Assembly (NCBI GenBank): GCA_950097015.1 | Contig: CATNEN010000038.1 | Coordinates: 19,931,001 to 19,995,000 of the forward strand | Source: Macrostomum hystrix | Lineage: Eukaryota; Platyhelminthes; Macrostomidae | Length of the DNA: 64,000 bases | Reading direction: 5' to 3' | In this document: piece by piece, positions 35,455 to 47,272 of the stretch | How the letters are laid out: every line of letters starts with the position of its first letter | How positions within the stretch are numbered: position 1 is the first letter of the stretch | Program-made: the position numbers and the translations under genes | Notes under the pieces: model-generated | Database searches by the model: none | Told to the model about the DNA's origin: nothing | What the model saw: the letters and a program-made list of their open reading frames with translations, nothing else

Positions 35455-35985
35455 AACCTTCTTGAAGTTTGAGAACCTTCTTGAAGTTTGAGAACCTTTC
35501 TGAAGTTTGAGAACCTTCTTGAAGTTTGAGAACCTTTCTGAAGTTTGAGAACCTTCTTGAAGTTTGAGAACCTTTCTGAAGTTTGAGAACCTTCTTGGAG
35601 TTTGAGAACCTTTCTGAAGTTTGAGAACCTTCTTGGAGTTTGAGAACCTTCTTGGAGTTTGAGAACCCTCTTGAAGTTTGAGAACCCTCTTGAAGTTTGA
35701 GAACCCTCTTGAAGTTTGAGAACCTTCCTAAAGTTTGAGAACCTTCTTGGAGTCTGAGAACCTTCTTGGAGTTTGAGAACCTTCTTAAAGTTTGAGAACC
35801 CTCTTGAAGTTTGAGAACCCTCTTGAAGTTTGAGAACCTTCTTGGAGTTTGAGAACCCTCTTGAAGTTTGAGAACTTTCTTGAAGTTTGAGAACCTTCTT
35901 GAAGTTTGAGAACCTTTCTGAAGTTTGAGAACCTTCCTAAAGTTTGAGAACCTTCTTGAAGTTTGAGAACCTTGAGAACCTTGCA
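35455..35985. repeat. 19-bp minisatellite
   Basis: About 28 units of 'gagaaccttcttgaagttt' with variants ctttctgaag, cttcttggag and ccctcttgaag. The long minus-strand frame through it is a by-product of the repeat. Confidence 0.95.
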
Positions 35986-36104
35986 AAGTTAAGAATGAAA
36001 AAACATGCAGAACATATTTTGCTTTTTGATTTTCAAACAGAAATATGTACGTACGTTCGATATTTAAAAATTATTTTCAAACGAACAGAGTCGAGAGATT
36101 AATC

Positions 36105-38034
36105 TCACGTGGTCGGCTTGCTGTAGGTACTGTCGAGGTGCTGGTACAGTGATTTCATCTGAAAACAGTGAGATTACAGATTAGTTTAGGCTAGCGAACG
36201 GATTGCTGTAACAAAAAACTCAAAGTCAAACTGCACTACTAAGAAAGTAGTAATATGAGTTTTTTAGACAGTCACAAAAAGTGTTAAAACAAACAACTTT
36301 CAATCTCATTCTACGCGTTCAGTTGGTACTGACACTCACAACACTTTTGCCTCCGACCGCGCCGGCTCTCTCATCCACCGATCCCCTAGCGTTCTTCAAG
36401 CCCCGGGCCACCTCCGACCAGATGTTGGGCTGGCGCTGGTCCAGCTGCTCCCGGCTGTCCGACATCACTCGGTCGACTGCTCCGCGCAGCCTGGCCAGTG
36501 AGACCTTCGGCGTCTCGGTAGCCGCGGTGGCTAAGTGAAAATCGAAGAGAAACGACAATTAGGTCTCCCAATTTTCCTTCCTATTTCCTACTTATAATTC
36601 TTTCCTTCCGATGAATGTGGGACAACTGACGTCAAATGATGCGACAGTGCCGACAGCTGATACTATTAGTAGTATCCATTGTATTCCTTTCCTATCGGAA
36701 TATTAAGCTCTTCATTATATTCTATAATCTATTGACTAGATCAGCAATTCATATTATTATTTCTGCTCTCCAATTGCTACCTGGTTTATTGCTGTTTTGA
36801 GTTTTAATTGGTAGCTTTTACTTTCATTAATTTCCTGTTTTTCTAATTTCTTCCATTTTTATACCAAGAGGCCCCCCTGAAATTTTTTTGGCAGCGTCTG
36901 AAGGCTAACAGCGTTAGGTGGTGACTGATTGGTTGACAGACTAGGCGATGGTGTATTGTGGTTGAGCTGCGCCTAATATTTTGGCTTGAGCAGTGAAACC
37001 GGAGAAATTCGCGTCAGGGTGTCCATAGTAGCCATTTCCCACTTGTTGTAGCCCTTGAAGGTCCAGCAAATCCGTCTAGATAAAGGTAGGTGACCACCGA
37101 AGACGGAGATGATGCAGGCACACTCGGTTGACATGCAAATAAATATTGAAGGCCTGGCAAGGCCGCACTGAGGCGCAGTGCTAATTTGTGTATTGGGGTG
37201 AATGAAATACTCTAGAGCTTATGGGAAAAATCCGACCTTCGGCCAGAACTTGACTCTTGTTTCAGAAGATGCATGAACAAAAAATTGGCCCTTGTTCTTG
37301 AGTTTCATGTACTTGAATTGCTCTGTTCGGCCGCAGCACAAAAAGTTTTCAGGGGAGAAATCCCTCTTTAGTTGTTCTACTAATAAATATATCATTCAAC
37401 ATAAAAAATAACAGCCTGCATGGTTACATGATGAACTTTTGTGAGCTATTTTGGCTATTTTGGTGGCTTTTCAACGACGAGAATCGTTGAATATATCGAC
37501 GAGCTGAAAGTTGTCGGTCGTGTACTGGATTTTCATGGCGATTGGTGAAATATTTCAGGAGATACAGGAAAAAGAAAAATGGGGTTTTTGAAATACCCAT
37601 TGAGGACTTTCTGCTGTTAACTGAGAATAATGCAGGCTCTTTGCGTATACTAATGATGGCTGAGTTACAAATCAATAAACCTGAGTATAGTACTCACTCA
37701 TGCTGCTGATCAGTCCAATGTAGGCGAATCTTGAACGATTAATAACTGCTACGCTTGTCGCTACCTAGTTCTTAGTTGCTAACGGTATGAAAACGCATCA
37801 ATTTAAACTTTCGCAAAGCATTATGAAAGGATTGTACAGTGGCAATTGGCGCCCACCTTGCTGGCTTGCAGATAAACTGCAGAGCGGCTAATTTAACTGC
37901 TAACACTATTCTGTCGCAGACAAAAATTGACGAGCCCTCGAAAGCAAATGCAGAAGAAAATGGACGTGAGAGAGACTTTGTTGAGTCGCCTCTCACCTCC
38001 TCTCAATGCCTTTGCGCCGTGTGGGCCTTCTCAT
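36105..38034 (-). CDS. small orphan gene, 104 aa, four exons
   Basis: Four exons join in frame on the minus strand: 37997-38034, 37698-37729, 36340-36530 and 36105-36158 (TGA 36105-36107). All introns have GT-AG ends, with good donors (GTGAGA, GTGAGT, GTGAGT), and phases 2, 1 and 0 match across the junctions. The largest exon is GC-rich with coding-like composition: VSLARLRGAVDRVMSDS, then QPNIWSEVARGLKN. The last exon reads MKSLYQHLDSTYSKPTT and stops. The product is basic at the N-terminus (MRRPTRRKGIERR), has a short hydrophobic piece (FAYIGLISSM) near 14-23 and a probable amphipathic helix in the middle. I do not recognise the family and propose no function. The 32-nt second exon and its weak acceptor are the least certain; the two 3' exons are better supported. 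Confidence 0.62.
37430..37640. repeat. dispersed repeat family D, copy 2
   Basis: Shares 'ttttcatggcg', 'ggagatacaggaaaaag', 'tttgaaatac' and 'tttctgctgttaa' with the copies at 360-690 and 57330-57545. It lies in the intron between exons 2 and 3 of the orphan gene. Confidence 0.6.
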
Positions 38035-38570
38035 ATCTTTGAAGCAGACTTGAAGTAGATGATTCTAACCTTATATTTGTTCTGGCACCCTGAGAGTCTC
38101 CTACCGTATGTAAGGCTTCGGTTGAGTATTGCTGCGCTCTACACACAAAGTTTTATTGGTGTTTCTCATCCAGCTATTTTTCAACTTGGCTGGATATAAT
38201 TCTCCTAGTTGTATATTGGAGGCGCACTTCTCAAAACAGTGCTCAACACTGCTCAACACTGCTCAAGTATTTTGGTAGGTCGGGCCTCGGCAACTAATTT
38301 GTTATGAGTTGCTGTGTGCCTTACACAAGGCTGAAACTACGCAGTACACCATTGTCTGCTGCATGGAGTTCGTCTTTAGACCCCACTGTTCTTACAATGG
38401 TTAATGTGCGACTTCGTTTAATTAATGCCAGTGTCTAAGTGCGCTGTTTCATTATTCGCATTAATTCTTCTACGGCCGTGTACCACTCATTGTTATCTTC
38501 AAAGATTGGCGATAGACAAAGTTGAAATGCTTGCTATAAGTCAATTATTAATTGACTAATTTAGTAGTCC
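38035..38570. other. non-coding stretch, no gene seen
   Basis: Flank between the orphan gene and the LINE insertion. Nothing recognised. Confidence 0.5.
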
Positions 38571-38577
38571 GTGGTAT

Positions 38578-38642
<65 letters not shown>

Positions 38643-39381
38643 AAGACACTAGCCCCAAAAGTCAGGGAGGCAGCGTCAGATGGCGCGCCGCAGAGCCAGC
38701 GCGCGAACATGGTCTGCGCCGGTGGCAGTGTCGGGCGCCCCGGCGTCGCTCAGCAAGCAGTCGACGTAGCGGCGGGTTCGAGCCTGGCCGCGCCTGAACG
38801 GGCCCTGCAGGGTGAGCAGCAGGACGTCCTGGGCGGGCTGGCGGCAGTAGCTCTCGGCCCGAATAACGTGGCCCGCTAGTCGCAGTCGCCGCTGGCGCAG
38901 GATGGTGGACGGGCGTTGCAGCTGGGCTCTCTCGTACAGGGCCTCGGTCCCGACGCTCTCGTCAGCTTGAAAGGCCGCACGGAGCAGCCCCGAGTGCGCC
39001 GAGTCCAGCTGCCGCTCCAGCGTAGCCGTCAGCGTCCACGACTCGGCGTTGTACAGCAGGACGGTCTCGACCACCGCCTGCCACAGCCGAGCCCTCTGGC
39101 GGTCAGGCAACGCTGTGGACTGGAGGACGGCCCGGATCGAACGGTAGGCTGCCCATGCGAGTCCTCTGCGCCGCCAGATGTCGTCTTCCACGTTGGGCAC
39201 CAGACCGCCGAGGTAAGTGAACCGCTGGCAGCGTGTGAGCGAGTTGATCTGCCCGTCTGCGCCGTGGCACGTCAGGCCCGCTGGAATGTCGGCCGGCACA
39301 GTCAGCACCTCGGTCTTAAGCGTGTTGATCACTAGGCCGCTTCAGCCAACCTGTCAATCTGGCGCTGGCGCTGTGGTATAA
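38571..39381 (-). mobile_element. 5'-truncated non-LTR retrotransposon with target-site duplication
   Basis: The insert is bounded by the 9-bp direct repeat GTGGTATAA (38571-38579 and 39373-39381). On the minus strand it begins inside the reverse-transcriptase C-terminal region and ends with a (TTG)n tail (about 20 units, the CAA run at 38580-38641). That is the structure expected from target-primed reverse transcription with early 5' abortion. Base composition is far more GC-rich than the surroundings, which suggests a recent insertion. Confidence 0.88.
38676..39371 (-). pseudogene. LINE reverse-transcriptase C-terminal fragment
   Basis: The frame 38676-39332 encodes the thumb and post-RT region of a LINE polyprotein: INTLKTEVLT, then CQRFTYLGGLV, then VETVLLYNAESWTLT, then RQRRLRLAGHVIRAESY. 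These match the order seen in invertebrate RTE/CR1/I-type elements (YLG, LLY-E-WT, LR-AGH-R). Upstream, QRQRQIDRLAEAA is read in another frame, so a small deletion near 39340-39346 breaks the frame. The catalytic RT motifs are absent because the copy is 5'-truncated. It cannot encode an active enzyme. Confidence 0.85.
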
Positions 39382-39974
39382 TCACAAGAGAGATGTGATT
39401 TCGCGACTTGTTTTGGCCATAGAATAATGCTCGTGTCTATTATGTCTATACTACACACCATTATTGCTTGCGGCTTAAAGCCTCGGTGTACAAAAAGTAT
39501 ATTCACAGGATTAACGAAATGGTTGATAGACAAAATTATTTCATGTTAATTCTTACTAGGCGTGCTGCTTGGCGTGGCGAAATATTCTATTTTTTTCATC
39601 CTGATTTTAAACAGACGCTAAAATAAAACAAGTTTAATTGTGTCTGTCACGCATTACAATAATCTATTTTTTATTAAAGGAAAACTATACTAATTTTGAA
39701 AATACAGCCATCATGCGCATATTGTTACGAGGTTAGAACACAAACTTAAAGCAGTCACGATTCATTCACAATTTTTTCTCCAAGCATTCAATAAATAAAA
39801 TTTAGGAAAAAAGCCAAGTGAACAGTTTTTTCGAAAATTTAATATGTTAAATTCAAACGAGCGGAAAGACTCTTAAAGGGGAGTAACGAAAGACATCAAC
39901 AAATTGGAAGCAAATTAGTCCTATAGGCGTCTCGGTGTCGCTATGAGCCGTAGATTTTTCATTTCACCGTCGCA
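39382..39974. other. 3' flank of the calmodulin-like gene
   Basis: AT-rich, no gene seen. For the minus-strand gene a possible AATAAA lies near 39669-39674, about 300 nt past the stop. Confidence 0.5.
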
Positions 39975-42900
39975 TCAGGCGTGGTCCGCTGATTGACTAA
40001 CAATCTGAGAGAATTCTGTAAATTTGGTTTAACTGCTTAAATTAAGTGGCAGATAAAATCATTTGGTTAAAGTGTATAAAGATAATATAAAAATATTAAC
40101 ACTTGCATGAGGGCTGCGGGCAATGGCAGATCATTAGGTGACATTAGACCCACAGCCAGTGAGGAGGCAATTCTGCCCATTTCACTCACTACTGAGCACA
40201 CATGCACGCACGTACAGTCTCACACAGGTGTGTACATCTGCCCTGACTTTCTCATCGTCAGGCAGTGTGAACTTTCATTGTGCCTTGGAGGTTGGCCCTC
40301 AAGGACGTAAATTACACGACAAGCCCCGAAGCCTTCTCTCCGCGGCTGCGCCCCAAGGGGCGAGAGGCGAACGCGTTAACGGCTCTGCCACCGACCCCCA
40401 AGGTGCCTGGATTAAGGTTAGATTACACAAAAGTCTTTCTAAAAATAGCAGCAACCGACATTCCTATGCTATCGATTTTTAAGCTTAACACTTAATTGGT
40501 TGAGGAAAGTCACGTGCCTGGCTCACAGTGAGGTTGGGGTTCACAGAGCCGTTCTAAAAATAGCAGCAAGCCATCCTTCCTTCACTAATCGATTTTAAGA
40601 CCACAGTTAGCTACTGGTTTAAGAAAAGCAATAACCAATGGACTGAAAGAAGCAATAGTTGACAGTTATTTTTGTGAGAAAATCACCAGAAAAGTCCACA
40701 AATCCATCGCCATTCTTGTCAGCCTCTTTGATCATGTCGCCAAGCTCCTGTTCAGTCAGCTTCTGACCCTGACTCTCCATCACAGCTCGCAGGTCGGCAA
40801 GACAAATCAGACCGTTGTTGTCCTTGTCGAATACCTGTCCGATAGGAATAACTTTTATTTTAATGATTGAGCATCAGCATCAGCTAGGATCATAAAAGGA
40901 AGGAAGCACTATTTTGAACTGCATCTTTAAAGTTACTAAAGGTAGCAATTTTTATCACAAATCTCAAGTCAGCAACTTTCGACTATGAATTGTGAGTCCA
41001 TTACAGTTCATTTGATTAGTCGAACGTACATAGTACTCAAGATGTCGTGCAGTTCAAAAAGCCTTGTTGTATTTATGGTCTTTAATTAACAACAAAATTA
41101 GGGTTTAGGAACAAGTCCTACAGACACGAGGCCTTCTATTTTTGTGGATAATTAGTTGTTTCTCAAGCATCGACTGATTTGTGTCTACGAGGTGAAAATT
41201 TGATGACTTTGCTATATAGCGCCCGAGTCTAGCAGAACAACAACTTGCTTAGCAACATAAATACATGCAATATTTCTGACGAACCTGTATAAAGTATTAA
41301 AGAGCCACTTACCCTCAATATTTCTAATCTTAACTGAGCACCCGGAACACCCTCTTGCCCATCAAAGCACTAGTCCGGATTAATGAAAATCATGGCGGTT
41401 CACATTGAGGTAGAATAAATCAAGAAGTTATTCAACTAATATGCGATATCTACCATTTATAACAAAAATTCGTGGATTGAAACTTGGAAATTCAGTACAA
41501 ACTAGTAAATTACCTAATTATTAGCCTAGAACCATTAATGCTTTATAATAAACAACAGTTGACTATGGACTCCTGAGCACACACGCACACAGATACTATA
41601 CGCAGGCACACTCTCACACAGGTGTGTGCATCTGCCCTCACTTTCTCATCGTCAGGCAGTGTATACTTTTACGGTGCCTTGGAGGTTGGTCGTCAGGAGC
41701 ATAAATTGCGCGCAAAGCTGTCAAGCCTAGTCTCCGCGGCTGCGCCCCAAATGAATGTGGCCTCGCCACGGAATCGAGCTCAGGGATCTTTGTGACCCCA
41801 CTCTTCGAAATGTACACGTTTAAATTCGATCTGCCAACTAATTGGCTTTAATATAAGCAATAATGGAATTCGCCTATTCTCTCACCGCAAACGCTCGCCT
41901 CAGCTGTTTCTCCCGACGGTGCTGCCGCATCGCCTCCTCGGAGATGATCCGCTCCGACATCATGTGGACGAATTCGTCGAAGTCAATCGTGCCGTCCCCT
42001 GAAATGGGCAAAGCACTTTAACACACTATTCCCTCATCCGTTAGGATAGACTAGCAATCCATTCTATTTCTTTATCCATGGTGATAGACTAGCAATCCAT
42101 TCTATTTCTTTATCCATGGGGATAGACTAGCAATCCATTCTATTTCTTTATCCATGGGGATAGACTAGCAATCCATTCTATTTCTTTATCCATGGGGATA
42201 GACTAGCAATCCATTCTATTTCTTTATCCATGGGGATAGACTAGCAATCCATTCTATTTCTTTATTCATGGGGATAGACTAGCAATCCATTCTATTTCTT
42301 TATCCATGGGGATAGACTAGCGATCCGACAATAATCCGAAAGCCACAGCATTGCAAACGATAGTTTGGCAGCGTGTTCCCAATATCCCGTAACAGGCAAA
42401 GATGTTTAACGCAGGTCTGTGAAATGTAAGAGCAGAATGAATTCTTTCAATTCGATCTCTATCTGTTGATGTAGAAACTCTCGTACTGGAGTAGCCATTA
42501 TTAATCTCGCAGCCTCTTCTCATTTCCTGATCTCTCTAGATCTACTAGATAATACTGCTCAGCATATCGCTGCCATATTTAATATATGTCGCGCTTCTTT
42601 TCATTATAACAAAATCTGTCTTTCTGATTTAATATCCGCTGCTGTACAGTACATCGGCGAGAATGCCGTTTGCTAGGCGGGAGTTGTGAATTGAAAAGAA
42701 GCGGAGCGTCTGTCCTGGATCTCATCGCATGAGGAATCGAAAAAAGTGCAAGAACTGTTGAAGAGAGCAGGCAACCTCACAGTGGGCAAACAGCTTGAGG
42801 ATTCCTAGAACCAGATGTTTGCAGGGATATGTTAGATTGCAACATTTTTGTTTGAAGCATCTCATGACTGTGGGGTGTTGAGTTTGCTCACTTGAGCAGA

Positions 42901-45364
42901 CGTTTCTAGAAATGTACCTTTTAGAGAAAATTATTTCCGTGGTGACAGTGTCCTATCAGGCTATGAGGCTTTTTAGTTTTCAGTCCCAAAAAACCAAAAC
43001 CATTTGATGATGATGCATTTGGCGGATTCCTGAGCACACACGCTTATAGATAAATACCTTACGCAGGAACACACTCAAACAGGTGTGTACATCTGCCCTG
43101 ACTTTCTCATCGTCAGGCAGTGTACGCTGTTACTGTGCCTTGAACGTAATCAATCAGCGTATATTGCAGGACAAGCCGCGGCTGCGTCCAAAATTGAATG
43201 TGGCCTCGCTGCGAAATCGAGCTCAGGGACCTTGGTGCGAGAACCAATCTGCCACCGACCCACTAAAACTTAACAATTATTTAGCTTAAAATAGCTGAGA
43301 GATATCGGTCACGCTTGGATAAATTTAAACATGAAAACAATGTACTCAAACAGACTCATTCAGAATCAATCTAAGTGCACCTTAGTCCCCAAGAAATCGC
43401 AAGACCGTTAAGGACCTCAGTTTATAGGAGAGTTTTAATCACCAAAGTGGTTCTCTGCTCTGCTAATCTCTTGCAACTCTCCATCTCCGCAAGCAGACGG
43501 AAGTCCTGAGTCATACTCGAGCAGGACAGTGGGACGGGGCTGACAGACCGGAGCTTGCACGATAGCCTAGCGGCCCTCGTTGAGATTGCGAGCCAGCGAG
43601 ATTGTGGTGCAGTAAACACACGATTGCTAATGCCTGCGCTGTGCCCTACAGCTAAGCTAATATCTAATGGAATCAAATTTGTTCAATCACATCTTGTCAA
43701 TGAGATAATTTAGCAGTACACTCTACTTAACTATTCTTCCAACGGGATAGATTAGCAATCCATTCTATTCCTTCCTCAATTAGGATAGATTAGAAATCCA
43801 TTCTATTCCTTCATCAATTAGGATAGATTTACAATCCATTCTATTCCTTCATCAATTGGGATAGATTTACAATCCATTCTATTCCTTCATCAATTGGGAT
43901 AGATTAGCAATCCATTCTATTCCTTGATCCGTTGGGATAGATTTAGAATCCATTCTATTCCTTGATCCGTTGGGATAGATTTACAATCCATTCTATTCCT
44001 TGATCCGTTGGGATAGATTTACAATCCATTCTATTCCTTGATCCGTTGGGATAGATTTACAATCCATTGATATTCCTTGATCCGTTGGGATAGATTTACA
44101 ATCCATTCTATTCCTTGATCCGTTGGGATAGATTTACAATCCATTCTTCGAGTATTCATTCACCCATTTAGTAAAATATTTTTCATTCCTTAAAATTAAG
44201 AGATAGTTGTGCATCACACCCATGTTGATGTAAAAAACGTCTTATCTTGTAATGAAGGCTTACATTTTAGCTCTCAGGTCGCTAATGCATAAAAAACTGT
44301 GCTTACCTAAAAAACATGACCAAGCACCTGCGCACGCACATGTCTCACAGGAGTTAAAAAGCCAAGCGAATCTATGCGACCAAGATACGGAAACGGATCA
44401 AGCCCAGGTAGGACTGGCGGCAAAAGATGGTTAGGAAGAGATAAAGAAAGGACGACAAGAGGCACCGGGATTATAATGCAACTCGATAGGGCCGCATCAA
44501 TAGCCGGATTAAGCTAGTTCTGCACCCAACCTGACCTTGAGTGGGTCCCTAGAAATGAGCTGGCAAATTAATAAATTTATAACATCACAAATCCACAAAC
44601 ACGCATTGATCAAGTTCATAGGAAACACTTTGATTATGGGGTAGCTGTAGAGAAGGTTGTTGCCTATGTGGTTAGAACTTCGGACTTAAGACCTGAAGGT
44701 CGGGGGTTCGATTCCGAACTGCGCTGGAACTATTTGTGTCCTTTATAAAGACACTTCTCTCTGTATTGCTTCAGTTCACCCAGCTGTTAAATGGGTACCA
44801 GCATTAGCTGAGGTAATTGAGGGTGGGTTTGGCGTCCCCCCTGTCCATGGACTGAACAGCTGTACGCAGCCTTCAGATGCGCCGCGCAATACGGCTGTGC
44901 TGTGTTATTAATAATAACCAATTATTATTATTAGAGCTAGCTTTTAGATCAGCGGTCAGTAATTGAGCAAGAAAATTTCCCGATTGTCAAAAATTTGGGT
45001 TTTACCTGAGTCCTCGGACTGAGTAGTTGTACACTAGCCTTAAATCTGTTTCAACTTAGTAGTTTCGTAGATGAGTAGATAGTGACTCTATTTCTTTTTT
45101 TGAGGGTCATTACCGTCCCGATCCACTTGTCGCATCATGTCCTGCAGCTCCTCTACGCTGGGATTCTGTCCCAGACTCTTCATCGCGTCCTCCAACTCAT
45201 CGGAGCTGATACAGCCGTCGCCATTTTTATCGAATAGTTTGAAAGACTCGCGAATGTCTGGAAGAAAAGCATGCCGAGCTGTGTTAGAAAGGCCAGGACT
45301 CAATAACTTGAGTATTATACTCACCCGCAAGTTGACTGGTTGTTAACCGTTTTGTCGTATGCAT
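39975..45364 (-). CDS. calmodulin-like four-EF-hand protein
   Basis: Five exons join in frame on the minus strand: 45325-45364, 45114-45257, 41886-41998, 40687-40834 and 39975-40015, giving 161 residues, close to the 149 of calmodulin. The start [19 protein letters not shown] aligns with the calmodulin N-terminus. Loops: EF1 [12 protein letters not shown] (canonical); EF2 [12 protein letters not shown] (spans the exon 2-3 junction); EF3 [12 protein letters not shown] (Asp instead of Glu at position 12, Cys at 9); EF4 [12 protein letters not shown], whose essential Glu is created only by splicing a G to AA across the last intron. A longer, basic central linker ([18 protein letters not shown]) separates the lobes. 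The tail is [13 protein letters not shown] calcium sensor is expected from the family; the target is unknown. A CAG 7 nt upstream of the ATG could be a trans-splice or 5' UTR acceptor. Introns 2-4 hold minisatellites and SINEs. Confidence 0.9.
40108..40400 (-). repeat. SINE-A copy
   Basis: Reverse-oriented, nearly full length, with the tRNA-like head at the right end ('ggggtcggtggcagagccgt' on the minus strand). It lies in the last intron of the calmodulin-like gene. Confidence 0.85.
41575..41795 (-). repeat. SINE-A fragment
   Basis: Reverse-oriented body from 'ctcctgagcacacacgcaca' to 'atcgagctcagggatctttg', lacking the promoter head. It lies 90 nt from the third exon of the calmodulin-like gene. 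Confidence 0.85.
42045..42322. repeat. 38-bp minisatellite, array 1
   Basis: About seven nearly identical units of 38 bp built on 'gatagactagcaatccattc' plus 'tatttctttatccatggg'. It lies in intron 2 of the calmodulin-like gene and shares its unit with the array at 43742-44150. Confidence 0.95.
43021..43262 (-). repeat. SINE-A copy, diverged
   Basis: Reverse-oriented copy from 'ttcctgagcacacacgct' to 'accaatctgccaccgaccc', including an eroded promoter head. It lies between the two 38-bp minisatellites. Confidence 0.8.
43742..44150. repeat. 38-bp minisatellite, array 2
   Basis: About eleven units of 'gatagatttacaatccattc' plus 'tattccttgatccgttgg'. It is the same family as array 1 with its own diagnostic changes (ATTTAC, TTGATCCGTT), showing separate homogenisation at each locus. 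Confidence 0.95.
44641..44935 (+). repeat. SINE-B, tRNA-derived, near full length
   Basis: Plus-strand element with a tRNA-like head (A-box region 'gcctatgtggttagaact', B box 'gggttcgattcc'), a body containing 'ccatggactgaacagctgta', and an (ATT)n tail ending at 44935. Fragments of the same family occur at 20703, 27700, 49845 and 56908. Confidence 0.8.
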
Positions 45365-45390
45365 GCTGGGTCTGAGGGAACAGTTTGGTT

Positions 45391-45408
45391 AGATAGATAG
45401 ATAGATAT

Positions 45409-45460
<52 letters not shown>

Positions 45461-45472
45461 ATAAATAGATAG
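45391..45472. repeat. (GATA)n microsatellite
   Basis: About 20 tetranucleotide units, lightly interrupted, just upstream of the calmodulin-like start codon. Confidence 0.97.
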
Positions 45473-47272
45473 CTAATCAAAGGAAGTCTGGAATTCTGAC
45501 ATCCTGTTAAAAGACAGTTCCTTGCTTCCTTCGTTCGAAGTATCTGAAATCTAGTCCGAGTATATTTCCTGACAAGTGATTTTACTTTCTGACTCAAAAA
45601 CTGGAGCAGATGGCGAGTATACAGACTATTGATGAACAACTTGCTCAAGAATGTAGTTCGCATAGCGTAAGCTAAAAATCAAGCATGCAGGATCTCTTGA
45701 CAGCAATTTAATTAACAAACCTTCGTGACCAAAGGACTGCGTCGTCAGTTGCCATGCGCCTGATTTAGTTGATTGCTAGCTGCAAGCATGGTACCTCGTG
45801 CAGCTCTGATCAGTTTGGCTGCTTCAAAGCTCGTCTCTTGACTGGCCAATTTTTACCTTTCGTGTTCAGACAGATTAGGCTAATGCCTTAGCTCAGCGAA
45901 TTACAGTTTCGAGGAGGGGGGTTGGCTCCTGTCACGGATTGGCTGACGGGACCCTTTTACAAACCATCTAAGTCAAAGTCTCATTAAGGCCATGCGAGCG
46001 ATGCTCTTATCTGCATGCGTGTGCGCCAAGATTAATTGGCTTCCTCTGTGCCTGTATGCTCAGGAGCAGCTTTCGCCGATGTCTGCAGTCGAGTCGGAAT
46101 CGCGTAAAAAATTTACCAAAGCGAGTAGTACGCTCCCTTTTAGGACTGTCATTTTTTCTTCGGATCTTAGCTAAGGCGGCTGCTGCGACTGCTGCAACCA
46201 CTTGGGAGTTGGATGCTGAATCCGTGATGAAGCGCTTGCAAGCTTAACAAAAAATAAATTATAAGGAACTCAAATAAGTTAGTTACAAGGTTTCGTATAA
46301 CCACGCAGGTACCTGTACCCGACCAAGAGTTAGTAGAAAGTTGCAGGCAGCGTTAGTTTTTTTAACTGCGACCAAATTTTTTCAAAGAATATTTTATTTT
46401 TATAACTTTCGTCAGAAGATTGTCAGAAAATTATAGTTGAACAATAGAATAATAACGATTTTCTGGTTGATAAAATCAGACAGGAACAATTATAAAGTAA
46501 GCATTCAGAACACGACGTTGATCGTGTGGGCGGATATAGAAAATTCTAGAGAACAATGACTTGGCTTAATATTTGCAGTGCTTTCTTGATTTGGTCAGAG
46601 CTTTTTTCATGGGACCCAGCAGAACTTGAATGTTCATTCGAGAAATGTATTCTGGCTAACATCACACTGAAATACTGAATGATTCGTATATTTCATCGCT
46701 GAAAAGAACAGTTTTGTTTAATTGGTTATAATAAAATAATTGTCTGCTAAAAATGGATAAATTAAATTAATTACTAAAAAAGCAATCAACGTTGTAAAAT
46801 TATCAATTCTAGCAAGGGAACATAGCTCGTACTATACAATACTTTTCGTAATAAAACGCGAGTATACATTCGTTGAGCGAAAGTCGTTTATAAAATTTAA
46901 GACGTGTTTTGTGACAGATCATTTTAGCAGTGACCGCGCATGAAAAGTTGAGCCTTGAAATCAAAGAATATGTGACCTATACTTGGTCATGCTGCGAGTA
47001 GCTTGTACCGTAGTCTAGTGGTTAAAGCTCGGGACTTCTGACTGAAATTTCGGGAATTTAAATCACAGTAAGTACCATCAGCAGCCAGAAGCTATTTTTG
47101 GCAGGCTCGTTAATGCGCTCGATCTGTTTCATTTGATTGAGCAAATCTCAACGAAAGTTTGATATTCCAGAGCCTTCTACTCAGAGTAGTAGAAAAGTAC
47201 TTTTAATTATTTAAGCTCAGAAAGTTGAAAAAATGTTGACCGCAATAACTTGAATCATCAACCAATCAAGCA
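45473..47272. other. intergenic stretch, no gene seen
   Basis: Spacer between the calmodulin-like gene and the 3' end of the aldehyde oxidase-like gene. Several short overlapping frames (45992-46247) on both strands lack protein features. A degenerate tRNA-like SINE head lies at about 46988-47070. Confidence 0.5.
46988..47070 (+). repeat. degenerate tRNA-like SINE head
   Basis: Contains 'gtagtctagtggttaaagct', an A-box-like sequence, about 35 nt before an eroded B box ('cgggaatttaaatc'). The eroded B box argues against a functional tRNA gene. Confidence 0.45.

Noticed and set aside
35426-35986. A 186-codon minus-strand frame with a 19-residue repeat
   Set aside because: It is the 19-bp minisatellite read through three times per peptide period; no signal peptide or splice context.
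38916-39335. A 139-codon plus-strand frame
   Set aside because: Antisense shadow of the LINE reverse-transcriptase fragment.
40647-40686. Read-through of the fourth calmodulin-like exon past the DFSG
   Set aside because: It would place Gly at EF-hand position 12; the splice to 40015 gives Glu and a proper end.
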